A stretch of 64,000 nt of DNA from Candidatus Gemmiger faecigallinarum. GTDB taxonomy: Bacteria; Bacillota; Clostridia; Oscillospirales; Ruminococcaceae. Position numbers and translations under genes: made by a program. The notes beneath the pieces were generated by a model that saw only the letters and a list, made by a program, of their open reading frames with translations, searched no databases and was not told the DNA's origin. This document shows positions 25,893 to 33,916 of the stretch, in pieces. The stretch spans positions 38,205 to 102,204 of the forward strand of contig DWVD01000027.1 of assembly GCA_019120395.1 (NCBI GenBank), given 5' to 3'. Each line of letters starts with the position of its first letter. The stretch's first letter is position 1.

Positions 25893-26621
25893 TCACTCCT
25901 GCTCCGCCACAGGGTCGGGGCCAAGCGCCCTGCCGATGGGCATGTTCAAAACCAGGCTGGCATGCCGGTCGGCCGGGGTGGGCTGCTTGTTGATGACCAC
26001 CAGATTTCTGCCGTTGAAATACTGCAGCAGCCCCGCCGCCGGGTAGACCGCCAGGCTGGTCCCGCCCACGATCAGCAGGTCCGCCGCCGCAATCGCCCGG
26101 ACCGCGCCCTCCATGGTGTCGGGGTCCAGGCCCTCCTCGTACAGCACCACGTCCGGCTTGACGACGGCGCCGCACTCGGTGCAGCGGGGCACGCCGGGAG
26201 CATTTTCAACAAAATCCACATCATAAAATTTGCCGCATCGGGTGCAGAAATTGCGCAGGATGCTGCCATGCAGCTCAAACACCCGCTTGCTGCCCGCCGC
26301 CTGGTGCAGCCCGTCGATGTTCTGGGTCACCACCGCTTTCAATTTGCCCTGCTGTTCCAGCTTTGCCAGCCGGATGTGCGCGGCGTTGGGCCTGGCCCCG
26401 TGGACGATCAGCTTTTCGCGGTAAAAACGGAAGAATTCCTCGGTGTGCGTGACAAAAAAACTGTGGCTGAGCATGACTTCCGGCGGATAGTCAAATTTTT
26501 GATGGTACAGGCCGTCGACGCTGCGGAAATCCGGGATTCCGCTCTCGGTCGAAACGCCCGCCCCGCCAAAAAACACGATGTTGCCGCTCTGTTCGATCAG
26601 CCGTTCCAGCTTCGGTACCAT
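25893..26621 (-). CDS. Sir2-family NAD-dependent protein deacylase
   Basis: 242 aa. Removes acyl groups from protein lysines using NAD. The Rossmann motif FFGGAGVSTESGIPDFRS, the NAD/catalytic segment VTQNIDGLHQAAG, catalytic His in FELHGS, a zinc site of two Cys pairs (CTRC and CTEC), and GGTSLAVYPAAGLL are intact. The ATG at 26619-26621 follows AAAGGGG. Monocistronic, divergent from nnrD. Confidence 0.92.
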   Translation of the reverse strand: MVPKLERLIEQSGNIVFFGGAGVSTESGIPDFRSVDGLYHQKFDYPPEVMLSHSFFVTHTEEFFRFYREKLIVHGARPNAAHIRLAKLEQQGKLKAVVTQNIDGLHQAAGSKRVFELHGSILRNFCTRCGKFYDVDFVENAPGVPRCTECGAVVKPDVVLYEEGLDPDTMEGAVRAIAAADLLIVGGTSLAVYPAAGLLQYFNGRNLVVINKQPTPADRHASLVLNMPIGRALGPDPVAEQE

Positions 26622-26797
26622 GGCGCAGTCCCCTTTCTTTTTGCGGAAAATACTTTTATAATACAATCATCCGGCCGGGGGCGCATCGGCCTGCCCGGCC
26701 CGCCTATCACCACTATAATACAAACCGCCGCAAAGTGCAAAGGCCCGCGCCGCGGCAGGCGCAGGCCAAAGGATATTTCTCAGGAGGACGAACCGCC

Positions 26798-27667
26798 ATG
26801 CAGGACATCACCAGAGAGTATGTGCTTTCCCGGCTGCCCCGCCGGGCAGCGGACACCAACAAAGGCAGCTTTGGCACGGTGGCAGTCTTTGCCGGAAGCG
26901 AGCGCTATCTGGGCGCGCCAGTACTGGCCGCCGAGGGCGCCCTGCGCTGCGGGGCGGGGCTGGTGTTTTTGGCCACCGTCCCGCAGGCCATGCAGCCGGC
27001 GCTGGCGCGCTGCCCGGAATGCTGCGCGCTTCCCTGCCGCACCGGCCCCGACGGCTTCCTGCTGCCTGCCGACGTCCAGGCGGCAGCAGGCAGCTTTGCC
27101 CCCGGCCGCGCCGTCCTTCTGGCCGGACCGGGCCTGGGCGCGGGCGCCGATCCCCTGCTGCGGACGCTGCTGGACGGACGCTCCTGGAAAGCCTGCGTGC
27201 TGGACGCCGACGCCCTGAACGCGCTGGCCGCCCGGAACAGCGCCCCCGTCCTGCCGCCCGCCGCCGTGCTGACGCCCCACCCTGGCGAGATGGCCCGCCT
27301 GACCGGCCTGACGGTGGAGCAGGTACAGGCGGACCGCGCCGGCGTCGCCGCGCGCTGCGCCCGCCAGCGCCGCTGCGTGCTGGTGCTGAAAGGCTCCGGC
27401 ACCATTGTCGCCGCGCCGGACGGCACGCTTTTGCGCAACACCACCGGCAACCCGGGGCTGGCCCGGGGCGGCAGCGGGGACATCCTGGCCGGCATGATCG
27501 CCGCGCTGCTGGCGCAGGGGCTTTCGCCCGCCGACGCGGCCGCCTGCGGTGTCTGGCTGCACGGCGCAGCGGCCGACCGCTGCGCCGCCCGTAAAAGCCA
27601 GCTTGCCATGCTTCCCCACGACATATTCGAGGACCTGGGCACGCTCCTGGCGGAAGCCGGCCGGTAA
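26798..27667 (+). CDS. nnrD: ADP/ATP-dependent NAD(P)H-hydrate dehydratase
   Basis: 289-aa ribokinase-fold enzyme that repairs hydrated NADH/NADPH. Seen are KGSFGTVAVFAGSERYLGAP, VLDADALNALA, LTPHPGEMARL, VLKGSGTIV and the nucleotide-site motif NPGLARGGSGDILAGMIAAL with its catalytic Asp. It lacks the fused N-terminal epimerase (NnrE), so it is the stand-alone dehydratase. AGGAGG lies before the ATG at 26798. Confidence 0.92.
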   Translation: MQDITREYVLSRLPRRAADTNKGSFGTVAVFAGSERYLGAPVLAAEGALRCGAGLVFLATVPQAMQPALARCPECCALPCRTGPDGFLLPADVQAAAGSFAPGRAVLLAGPGLGAGADPLLRTLLDGRSWKACVLDADALNALAARNSAPVLPPAAVLTPHPGEMARLTGLTVEQVQADRAGVAARCARQRRCVLVLKGSGTIVAAPDGTLLRNTTGNPGLARGGSGDILAGMIAALLAQGLSPADAAACGVWLHGAAADRCAARKSQLAMLPHDIFEDLGTLLAEAGR

Positions 27668-27705
27668 GCGCCGCCGCGCGCCCGGCTCCTGTGCTTTTCC
27701 GCGTC

Positions 27706-27742
27706 AACGCCCCTGCCTTCCATACCGGGAAGCAGGGGCGTT
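27706..27742. terminator. Bidirectional terminator, nnrD / GH13
   Basis: AACGCCCCTGC (27706-27716) pairs with GCAGGGGCGTT (27732-27742) between convergent genes; TTTC follows on the plus strand. Confidence 0.75.
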
Positions 27743-27763
27743 TCACTGGTCAGGCTGGGACGG

Positions 27764-29314
27764 TCATTCCACCACAAAGAAAACAGCGCTTTCGCCGGCC
27801 ATGGTCAGGGCGCCGTTTTCCAGCCGGGCGGACTGGCCCAAAGCGTACAGCACCCGGCTGGCGCGGTACGGGCACGGGCAGCTGACGCTGCGGGCCGCGG
27901 GATTGAGCGCCACCAGGATCCGCGTCTCGCCGTCGCTGCGCAGATAAACCAGCGGATAGCTCCCCTCGCCGCAGCCGACGAACTCGATGCCGGCCGAAGC
28001 GCACAGCGCCGGGGTCGCCTTGCGCAGGGCGGTCAGCTTTGCCACCTCGTGCCAGAGCGAGCTTTCGTCCGCCATCTGCGCCTCAACAGCGGGCGCATCG
28101 GCGGCGGGGTCCATTTTGGTGTAAAGCCGGTCGGCAGGCGCGGCCGAGAACCCGGCGTTGCCGCCCCGGCCCCACTGCATCGGGGTGCGGGAACAGGTGC
28201 GGTCGTAGCCGCCCTCCACCGAGGGCTGCTCCACATACCGCATGCCGATCTCGTCGCCATAATAAAGGAAGGGCGCGCCGGGCATGGACAGCAAAAAGGC
28301 AAACGCAATCTTCATCTCCTCCGGGTCCAGATACTTGCGCAGGCGCTCCATATCGTGGTTGCCGGAAGGGATGCACATCAGGCCCTTGCCGCCGGTCCGT
28401 TCCATGTTGGCCTGATAAGTCTTGACAAAGCAGGAAGCGTCGCCCTTTCCTTCCCGGCTGAAGAAGGGGTGCTCGCACCGGAACAGGTCCAGATAATGCG
28501 AGGTGCCAAACTGCAAAAGGAAGTCCATGTGGAACCCGCCCTTGAGGGACTTGTCCGGTTCGCCCCATTCAGAGATCAGCACGGCGTCGGGATACTTCTC
28601 GTCCAGGAAGGCGCGCATGTCCTGCCACAGTTTGATCGTTTCCACGCTGTTTTCGTCATCCTTGACCAGACTGCCGGCCATGTCTACCCGGAAGCCGTCG
28701 CAGCCGCGGCCCAGCCAGAAGGCCATCACGTCCTTCATGGCCTGGCGGGTGGCCAGCGCCTCGGGCGAGTCCACCGCGCTCTGCCAGGGCGCGGTGATTT
28801 TGGCAAAGCCGAAGTTCAGTGCCGGCTGCAGCGAATAAAAGTTCACCGCCACGCAGGCGTCCCGCTGCGAGATGCCCCGCAGCTGACCGTTGATGTTGCC
28901 GTAACCGGCCACGTTCTCCCAGGCGTGGTTGCTCCAGATATAACGGCCGGTATATTCGTTCTGTTCCGGCTGCATCGAAGCCTTGAACCAGGGGTGTTCG
29001 ATGGAGGTGTGCCCCGGCACCAGGTCCAAAAGCACGTGCATGCCGCGGCGGTGCGCCTCGTCAAACAGGCGCACCAGATCCTCGTTGGTGCCGTAGCGAG
29101 GCGCGACCCTGCAATAGTCGGACACGTCGTAGCCCGCGTCGCCAAAAGGCGACTCGAAACAGGGGTTCAGCCACAATGCGTTGCAGCCCAGCGCCTGGAT
29201 GTAGTCCAGCTTTTCCAGAATGCCGGGCAGGTCCCCGATGCCGTCGCCATTCGAGTCGCGGAAGCTCTGGGGGTAGATCTCGTAGAAAATGCTCTGTTCC
29301 AGCCAGTTCGTCAT
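27764..29314 (-). CDS. GH13 alpha-glucosidase / alpha-amylase family enzyme
   Basis: 516 aa, cytoplasmic (no signal peptide). The (beta/alpha)8 domain starts YEIYPQSFRDSNGDGIGDLP (calcium-loop type motif), with nucleophile Asp in GFRVDMAG, acid/base Glu in ISEWGEP and transition-state Asp in SGNHDMER. The pattern is that of oligo-1,6-glucosidase/trehalose-6-phosphate hydrolase-like GH13 members acting on short alpha-glucosides. It is divergent from an AraC regulator at 29479, the likely local regulator. No sugar transporter is adjacent. Confidence 0.9.
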   Translation of the reverse strand: MTNWLEQSIFYEIYPQSFRDSNGDGIGDLPGILEKLDYIQALGCNALWLNPCFESPFGDAGYDVSDYCRVAPRYGTNEDLVRLFDEAHRRGMHVLLDLVPGHTSIEHPWFKASMQPEQNEYTGRYIWSNHAWENVAGYGNINGQLRGISQRDACVAVNFYSLQPALNFGFAKITAPWQSAVDSPEALATRQAMKDVMAFWLGRGCDGFRVDMAGSLVKDDENSVETIKLWQDMRAFLDEKYPDAVLISEWGEPDKSLKGGFHMDFLLQFGTSHYLDLFRCEHPFFSREGKGDASCFVKTYQANMERTGGKGLMCIPSGNHDMERLRKYLDPEEMKIAFAFLLSMPGAPFLYYGDEIGMRYVEQPSVEGGYDRTCSRTPMQWGRGGNAGFSAAPADRLYTKMDPAADAPAVEAQMADESSLWHEVAKLTALRKATPALCASAGIEFVGCGEGSYPLVYLRSDGETRILVALNPAARSVSCPCPYRASRVLYALGQSARLENGALTMAGESAVFFVVE

Positions 29315-29399
29315 AAAATACCGCTCCTTTCGCAGCGCTTCGGCGTGCCGCGCCGCTATGCTTTTTAATTGAAGTATATCCTGCCGGGCGCTGCAGGTG

Positions 29400-29429
29400 T
29401 TGCAGTATTTCCATCATTTATAGTACAAT
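29400..29429 (+). promoter_or_regulatory. Promoter of the AraC-type regulator
   Basis: TTGCAG (29400-29405), 18 bp, TACAAT (29424-29429). The divergent GH13 gene may use TATACT at 29374-29379 on the minus strand, so both starts lie within 60 bp. Confidence 0.55.
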
Positions 29430-29478
29430 ATCCACAAGATCGACATGCCCGGCCGGGCATGGGACAAAGGAGCAGATC

Positions 29479-30342
29479 ATGAAGCCGCAGCTGAAAGAGG
29501 TCAAGCAGCAGGGCACGCCGCTGCGCCCGCTGAAACTGTACCGGATGCAGAACGACACCGGCCCCATCGACGTCCCCACCCACTGGCAGGATACCGTGGA
29601 GGTCATCTGGGTTCGCAGCGGCCGCCTGGCGCTGCGCATTGGCGAGGCCAGCCACACCGGCCTGCCGGGGGACGTGTTTTACATCAATCCCTGCGACCTG
29701 CACGGCATGCAGTCGCAGGAGGCCGGCTGCCGGTATCTGGCCTTTCTGTTCCCGCTCTCCTGGCTGCAGTTCACCTATGCCGACGAGGCGGGCGAAAGCT
29801 GCCTTGCCCCGCTGGCCGAGGGCGGCGCCCGGGTGGTCAACCGCCTGCCCGAAGCCGTCGCCGCGGCGGCGGCCGGCCTTCTGGACGAGATCGTCGCCCT
29901 GTACGAAAGCACCGTCCCCGGCGCCTGGCTGGGCATCAAGGCGAATGTGCTGCGGCTGTATTACCTGCTGCACAGCGCCGGCCTGGTGGAGCGCAGCCCC
30001 GGCGGCAGCCGCCAGATGGACACCCTGCTGGCCATCGCCCACTACATCCAGGAGCACTATGCCGAGCCGCTCAGCCTGCAGGTCCTGGGGCGGCAGTTCC
30101 ACATGTCGCCCAAATATTTCAGCGCCTATTTCCAAAAGCATTTTTTCCGCAGCTTTACCGATTACCTGACCGCCGTGCGGCTGGAGCAGGCCAAAAAGCT
30201 GCTGCAGGAAACCGACGCGGACATCGAGCTGGTCGCCCAGCGGGCGGGCTTTTCCGCCAGCAGCTACTTTATCCGCACCTTCCGACAGTCGCTGGGCATG
30301 ACGCCGGGGCAGTACCGGCGCGCCCTGGAGCAGAAGGGCTGA
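29479..30342 (+). CDS. AraC-family transcriptional regulator
   Basis: 287 aa: N-terminal cupin sensor domain (HWQDTVEVIWVRSGRLALRI, GDVFYINPCDLHGMQ) and C-terminal double helix-turn-helix (LQVLGRQFHMSPKYFSAYFQ, IELVAQRAGFSASSYFIRTF, GMTPGQYRR). GACAAAGGAG precedes the ATG at 29479. Position opposite the GH13 gene suggests it senses a related sugar and controls that gene. Confidence 0.9.
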   Translation: MKPQLKEVKQQGTPLRPLKLYRMQNDTGPIDVPTHWQDTVEVIWVRSGRLALRIGEASHTGLPGDVFYINPCDLHGMQSQEAGCRYLAFLFPLSWLQFTYADEAGESCLAPLAEGGARVVNRLPEAVAAAAAGLLDEIVALYESTVPGAWLGIKANVLRLYYLLHSAGLVERSPGGSRQMDTLLAIAHYIQEHYAEPLSLQVLGRQFHMSPKYFSAYFQKHFFRSFTDYLTAVRLEQAKKLLQETDADIELVAQRAGFSASSYFIRTFRQSLGMTPGQYRRALEQKG

Positions 30343-30354
30343 CCCCGCCGCGCC

Positions 30355-31113
30355 TCACATCCGATACAGCCTGCGGGCGGTCAGGCCCATCAGCGCCTGC
30401 ACCTCCGCCCCGTCCAGCGGCAGGCTCCGGGCAAAGCGCAGGTGCTCCCGCTGGCTGCAGGCAGCATAGTCGGAGCCGAACATCACCCGGTCCGGGGCGC
30501 GGCGCAGCAGTTCCAGCAGCGGGCGGCCCGCCTGTTCCGCCAGCTGCAGCGTATCCGCCAGCGACGAAATGTCGAAATACAGATTCGGGTATCGCAGCAG
30601 CGGCAGGCAGTTTTCCACATTCGGCGCAAAACAGTGGTAGCAGACAAGCGTCAGACCGGGATGCCGCTGCAAGACCGCGGCCGCTTCCTCCGGCGTGCCC
30701 CTGCCGGGGAAACGCCCGCCGGAAGAATGGAACAGCACCGGCACGGCGTACCGCTGCGCCAGCAGGTAGACGCGCTCCAGCGCCGGGTCTGTCAACGGGA
30801 AATCCTCGTGCCCGGGATAGAGTTTGATCCCTGAGCTGCGCTCTTCCTCCAGCCAGGCGGCAAGCGCCCCGCACTGCCGGTCAAAGTCCGCCAGAGGGCT
30901 GACGCCTGCCGCGACCGATACCTCCGGCGTGTCCGCAAACAGCACCAGGCATTCCTGGTTATTGCCAATGCCGCTCTGCTGCCAGGAATCCGCGATCAGC
31001 AGGCATTTTTCCACGCCGTTCTCCCGCATTTCCGCCAGCAGCCGCCGTTTTTGCTTTTGCCGCGTGTCCAGTTCGGGAGCCGTCGGCAGATGTACATGCG
31101 CGTCGATACTCAT
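30355..31113 (-). CDS. Amidohydrolase-family protein
   Basis: 252-aa TIM-barrel metal-dependent hydrolase of the amidohydrolase_2/TatD-like kind: SIDAHVHLPTAP (metal HxH), GIKLYPGHEDF, VLFHSSGG, VCYHCFAPN and VMFGSDYAACSQ with the conserved Asp. Reaction unknown. The ATG overlaps the stop of the GNAT gene by ATGA, so they form a two-gene operon. Confidence 0.82.
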   Translation of the reverse strand: MSIDAHVHLPTAPELDTRQKQKRRLLAEMRENGVEKCLLIADSWQQSGIGNNQECLVLFADTPEVSVAAGVSPLADFDRQCGALAAWLEEERSSGIKLYPGHEDFPLTDPALERVYLLAQRYAVPVLFHSSGGRFPGRGTPEEAAAVLQRHPGLTLVCYHCFAPNVENCLPLLRYPNLYFDISSLADTLQLAEQAGRPLLELLRRAPDRVMFGSDYAACSQREHLRFARSLPLDGAEVQALMGLTARRLYRM

Positions 31114-31616
31114 ATCCACATCACGTACAGCTGGCAGGGGTTGTGCGCATCCCACAGCGGCAGCACTTCCAGCTCGTGGAAGCCCATGGCGCGGTAAAAG
31201 GCGTTGGTCCTGTCGTATTCCGGGTAGTGCCCTTCGGCCACCGTTTTGACCTGCAGGTATTCAAATCCGTTTTGCGCGGCGTATTCCCGCGCGGCCTCAA
31301 ACAGGGCGCGCCCCAGCCCGCCCCGGTGGCGCCCGGGCAGCACGCCCATCACATACAGCTCGGCGGCGTACCGGCTGGTGGACCGCAGCGCCGCAAAGCC
31401 CACCGTGTCCGCTCCGTCCCGCGCCGCCCAAAAGGGCAGGTCCCGGCAGCCCTCGCCGTATTCCGCCACGCTGGCCGGGATGCCGAACCAGGCGGGCAGC
31501 GCGCGCAGGATCTCCAGGCAGACGGCCTGTTTTTCATCGGGCGATTCGATTTTGCAGATGTTCGGTTTCGTAAGGGTTCCTCCTCTCCCGTTCGGGCGGA
31601 GCAAACCGCCCGGCAT
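31110..31616 (-). CDS. GNAT-family N-acetyltransferase
   Basis: The acetyl-CoA loop is in VMGVLPGRHRGGLGRALFEAA, followed by FEYLQVKTV and FYRAMGFHELEVLPLW, typical of GNAT enzymes. The start is uncertain. Family similarity seems to begin at NICKIESPDE, right after GAGAGGAGG, but no ATG/GTG/TTG is in frame there; only ACG fits the spacing. The nearest in-frame ATG is at 31616 with a poor ribosome site and is used here. Either a non-standard start or a lost start codon is possible. Translationally coupled to the amidohydrolase. Confidence 0.75.
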   Translation of the reverse strand: MPGGLLRPNGRGGTLTKPNICKIESPDEKQAVCLEILRALPAWFGIPASVAEYGEGCRDLPFWAARDGADTVGFAALRSTSRYAAELYVMGVLPGRHRGGLGRALFEAAREYAAQNGFEYLQVKTVAEGHYPEYDRTNAFYRAMGFHELEVLPLWDAHNPCQLYVMWI

Positions 31617-31700
31617 GCCGGTTTCCCGGGTGTGTCCGGCTCTTATTGTATCCTGCCGGGCGGCGCCGTGCAAGCCGCTGCCGCCCGCAGCCCAAAGAAA

Positions 31701-31744
31701 ACCAGCCGGAGACGTCCGAACAGGGACGCTCCGGCTGGTTTTAT
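31701..31744. terminator. Bidirectional terminator
   Basis: ACCAGCCGGA (31701-31710) pairs with TCCGGCTGGT (31730-31739), with T runs on both sides. It would end transcription of lysS (original 3' end) on the minus strand. Confidence 0.8.
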
Positions 31745-31771
31745 GATGCGTTTTTATCAGGGACGGACGGC

Positions 31772-32224
31772 TCAGTACAGCTTTGCGCCGGCGGGGATGC
31801 GGTCGTCCACCATCAGCAGGTTCAGCCGCTCCTCGCCTTCCTCGTGATGGACGGCGCTGATGATCATGCCGCAGGAGTCAATGCCCATCATCTTCCGCGG
31901 CGGCAGGTTGGTGATGGCGATCAGCGTCTTGCCAACCAGCTCTTCCGGCTCGTAATAGGCATGGATGCCGCTCAGGATGACCCGGTCGGTCCCGGTGCCG
32001 TCGTCCAGCACAAACTGGAGCAGCTTTTTGGACTTGGGCACGGCGGCACACTCCTTGACCTTGACCGCGCGGAAATCCGACTTGCTGAAGGTCTCGAAAT
32101 CCACAAAGTCGGCAAACAGCGGCTCGATCTCCACCTTGGAGAAGTCAATGGACGGCGCCGGCGCGGCCGCTTTCGGAGCCTGCTCCGCGGCGGCCTGGGG
32201 CTTGGGCGCGTCCAGCGGCTTCAT
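31772..32224 (-). pseudogene. lysS': Detached C-terminal tRNA-binding domain of lysine-tRNA ligase
   Basis: 150 codons from MKPLDAPK: a Pro/Ala linker, then an EMAPII/MetG-C-like OB fold (FETFSKSDFRAVKVKECAAV, SKKLLQFVLDDG, ITNLPPRKMMGIDSCGMI). The first residues MKPLD repeat the last residues of LysS (TMKPLDK at 41790-43307), and the DNA at that junction is a 15-bp direct repeat flanking the integrated element. The uninterrupted gene would encode a LysRS of about 650 aa with this extra domain. No good ribosome site precedes the ATG, so the domain may be unexpressed or read through from the integrase. Confidence 0.8.
32210..32224. repeat. Left attachment core (attL) in lysS
   Basis: GTCCAGCGGCTTCAT, identical to 41796-41810; similarity continues imperfectly for about 8 bp (GGTGGGGA versus CGTCGGGA). 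It marks one end of the element. Confidence 0.85.
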
Positions 32225-32347
32225 GGTGGGGATTCCAAGTCAGAAATGACATATGCCTATATATTTCTACAAAGCTCTATGTCGCGTCTTTCTAATAATG
32301 TCGTCTGCCACATAAGCCTACGCATTCATACACAACTGTCTGCGAAG

Positions 32348-32378
32348 TTGGTGTAAAAATGGTGTAGTAGGTGGTGTA
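32348..32378. repeat. Left-end TGGTGTA repeats (integrase arm sites)
   Basis: TGGTGTA at 32349, 32360 and 32372, just inside attL. Matching units lie at 41708, 41719 and 41727 (last one TGGTGTT). Placement inside both ends fits arm-type binding sites for the integrase. Confidence 0.6.
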
Positions 32379-32382
32379 GCCG

Positions 32383-33621
32383 TCAGATGGGGATGCCCAG
32401 TCTTCCGCTCAGTTTCGTCGCCGCATTGGCTTTTGCCTGCTGTGTCACCTCGGCGTAAATCTTCATGGTAGTGGAAATATCAGCGTGTCCCATGATGTCC
32501 TGAATGATTTTCAGATTCGTTTCGACCTCGCAAAGGCGAGTGCAGAAGGTATGGCGCAAGTTATGGCATGAAAAAGATGGCAAATAGAACGGCTCCCGCC
32601 TTTCCTTGGTGGCCCGTTCAAGTTCCTTGTCATTGTAGGCATCGACAATTCGACCGATTGCGCGGTTCACGGTCTGTGGATTCTGCGGGAAACCGTAACG
32701 GTTCAGGAAAACGAAATCGTGCAGCCCTTCAATTTCATACTGTGAGATCAGCCCAACTTCTCCCTGATGTTCCCTCTCTTGAAGCAGCGCCTCTCGCACT
32801 TCATCAACCAACGGTATTGTTCGTTTGCCTGCCGCCGTTTTAGGCGTGGAAAGCGTGAAATAGCATTTTCCTGCCTCATGCTGATGGTATACCAAGTTAT
32901 GCCTGATAAGAATTACATCATTTTCAAAATCAATATCTGACCAGCACAAGCCTACCGTTTCCGAAATACGGCACCCTGTTCCAAGCAAAAAGGTAAAGAT
33001 GGGCAACCAATGACAGTATTGCGGTGTATCTTTGATGAACCCCAGAAAAGCTTTTTCCTGCTGAATCGTCAGTGCATGGCGCTTGGGCGTTTCAAAGTGG
33101 AAAGCCACCTTGATGGAAGCGTACACCCCATCCGTCGGATTGTTGCGTATGTATTCATCATCGACTGCAACAGCAAGGACCTGATGCAGAACATTGTTGA
33201 TAGTATCGAGAGTATTTATCGCCATCCGTCGATTACGCAGAATGTCGCTATAAAAATGCCGTACATCCGACTTTCGCACATCCTTGACCCTCATGGTGCC
33301 GATAGAATTTCTGACGAAACGGTCATACATATACACATAGTTCACAAGTGTGTGTTCCTTGATGCCTAGCTTATCTTTGCGCCATAGTTCAAAGACATCG
33401 TTGACCGTCACGTTTTCGTCAACCGTCCGGATTCCATCTACCAGATCACGTCGTATCTTTTCTTCTTTGTCGCGCAACCCCTCCAAAGTTGCATCATAGA
33501 CCGCCTTTCTCTTTCCATTGCGGCTTGTCCAGCGGAACATATATAACCCGTCGGACTTGCGGTAGCTTTCACCTTCCTTGAGAACGCGACCTTTATTGTC
33601 CTTTCGTCTATTTGACGCCAT
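32383..33621 (-). CDS. int: Tyrosine site-specific integrase (Tn916 Int-like)
   Basis: 412 aa. An N-terminal arm-binding domain (GLYMFRWTSRNGKRKAVYDA), a SAM-like core-binding domain (about 72-165) and a catalytic domain with Arg218 (GTGCRISE), Lys261 (TPKTAAGKR), His353/Arg356 (CHNLRHTF), His379 (MGHADIS) and nucleophile Tyr389 (MKIYAEVT). All catalytic residues are intact. It lies next to attL and reads toward it, the usual place for an element integrase, and the target here is the 3' part of lysS. Confidence 0.95.
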   Translation of the reverse strand: MASNRRKDNKGRVLKEGESYRKSDGLYMFRWTSRNGKRKAVYDATLEGLRDKEEKIRRDLVDGIRTVDENVTVNDVFELWRKDKLGIKEHTLVNYVYMYDRFVRNSIGTMRVKDVRKSDVRHFYSDILRNRRMAINTLDTINNVLHQVLAVAVDDEYIRNNPTDGVYASIKVAFHFETPKRHALTIQQEKAFLGFIKDTPQYCHWLPIFTFLLGTGCRISETVGLCWSDIDFENDVILIRHNLVYHQHEAGKCYFTLSTPKTAAGKRTIPLVDEVREALLQEREHQGEVGLISQYEIEGLHDFVFLNRYGFPQNPQTVNRAIGRIVDAYNDKELERATKERREPFYLPSFSCHNLRHTFCTRLCEVETNLKIIQDIMGHADISTTMKIYAEVTQQAKANAATKLSGRLGIPI

Positions 33622-33706
33622 TTCGCATTACTCCTTTACAAAAAAGGAGCCTTACACCATGAAGTATATCACGCTGCAAGGCTCCTGTCTATGGCTTCTT
33701 GTCTTG

Positions 33707-33916
33707 TCAGATTGAATATGCCTTATCGGTATACTCGTCCAGTTTGCGGCGTTTAATCAGTCGTTTTGTCCCGTTCCACAGAACAAAGTTGCAAGCTGGC
33801 TCATCGGTCATTTTTCGCAGTTTATTAATTCCGATGCCGGAATAGGCGGCGGCTTCCTCAAGTGTGAGATTACTCTTTTCCCACAGGGGCACGCTATAAT
33901 TACTGCACCTGCTCAT
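33707..33916 (-). CDS. xis: Excisionase (Tn916 Xis-like)
   Basis: 69 aa with the winged-helix DNA-binding pattern LTLEEAAAYSGIGINKLRKM and NGTKRLIKRRKLDEY typical of Tn916-type excisionases, which bend DNA to direct Int to excision. The start at 33914-33916 lies inside the end of the primase gene (17-bp overlap), so the two are probably co-translated. It sits 85 bp upstream of int. Confidence 0.88.
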   Translation of the reverse strand: MSRCSNYSVPLWEKSNLTLEEAAAYSGIGINKLRKMTDEPACNFVLWNGTKRLIKRRKLDEYTDKAYSI

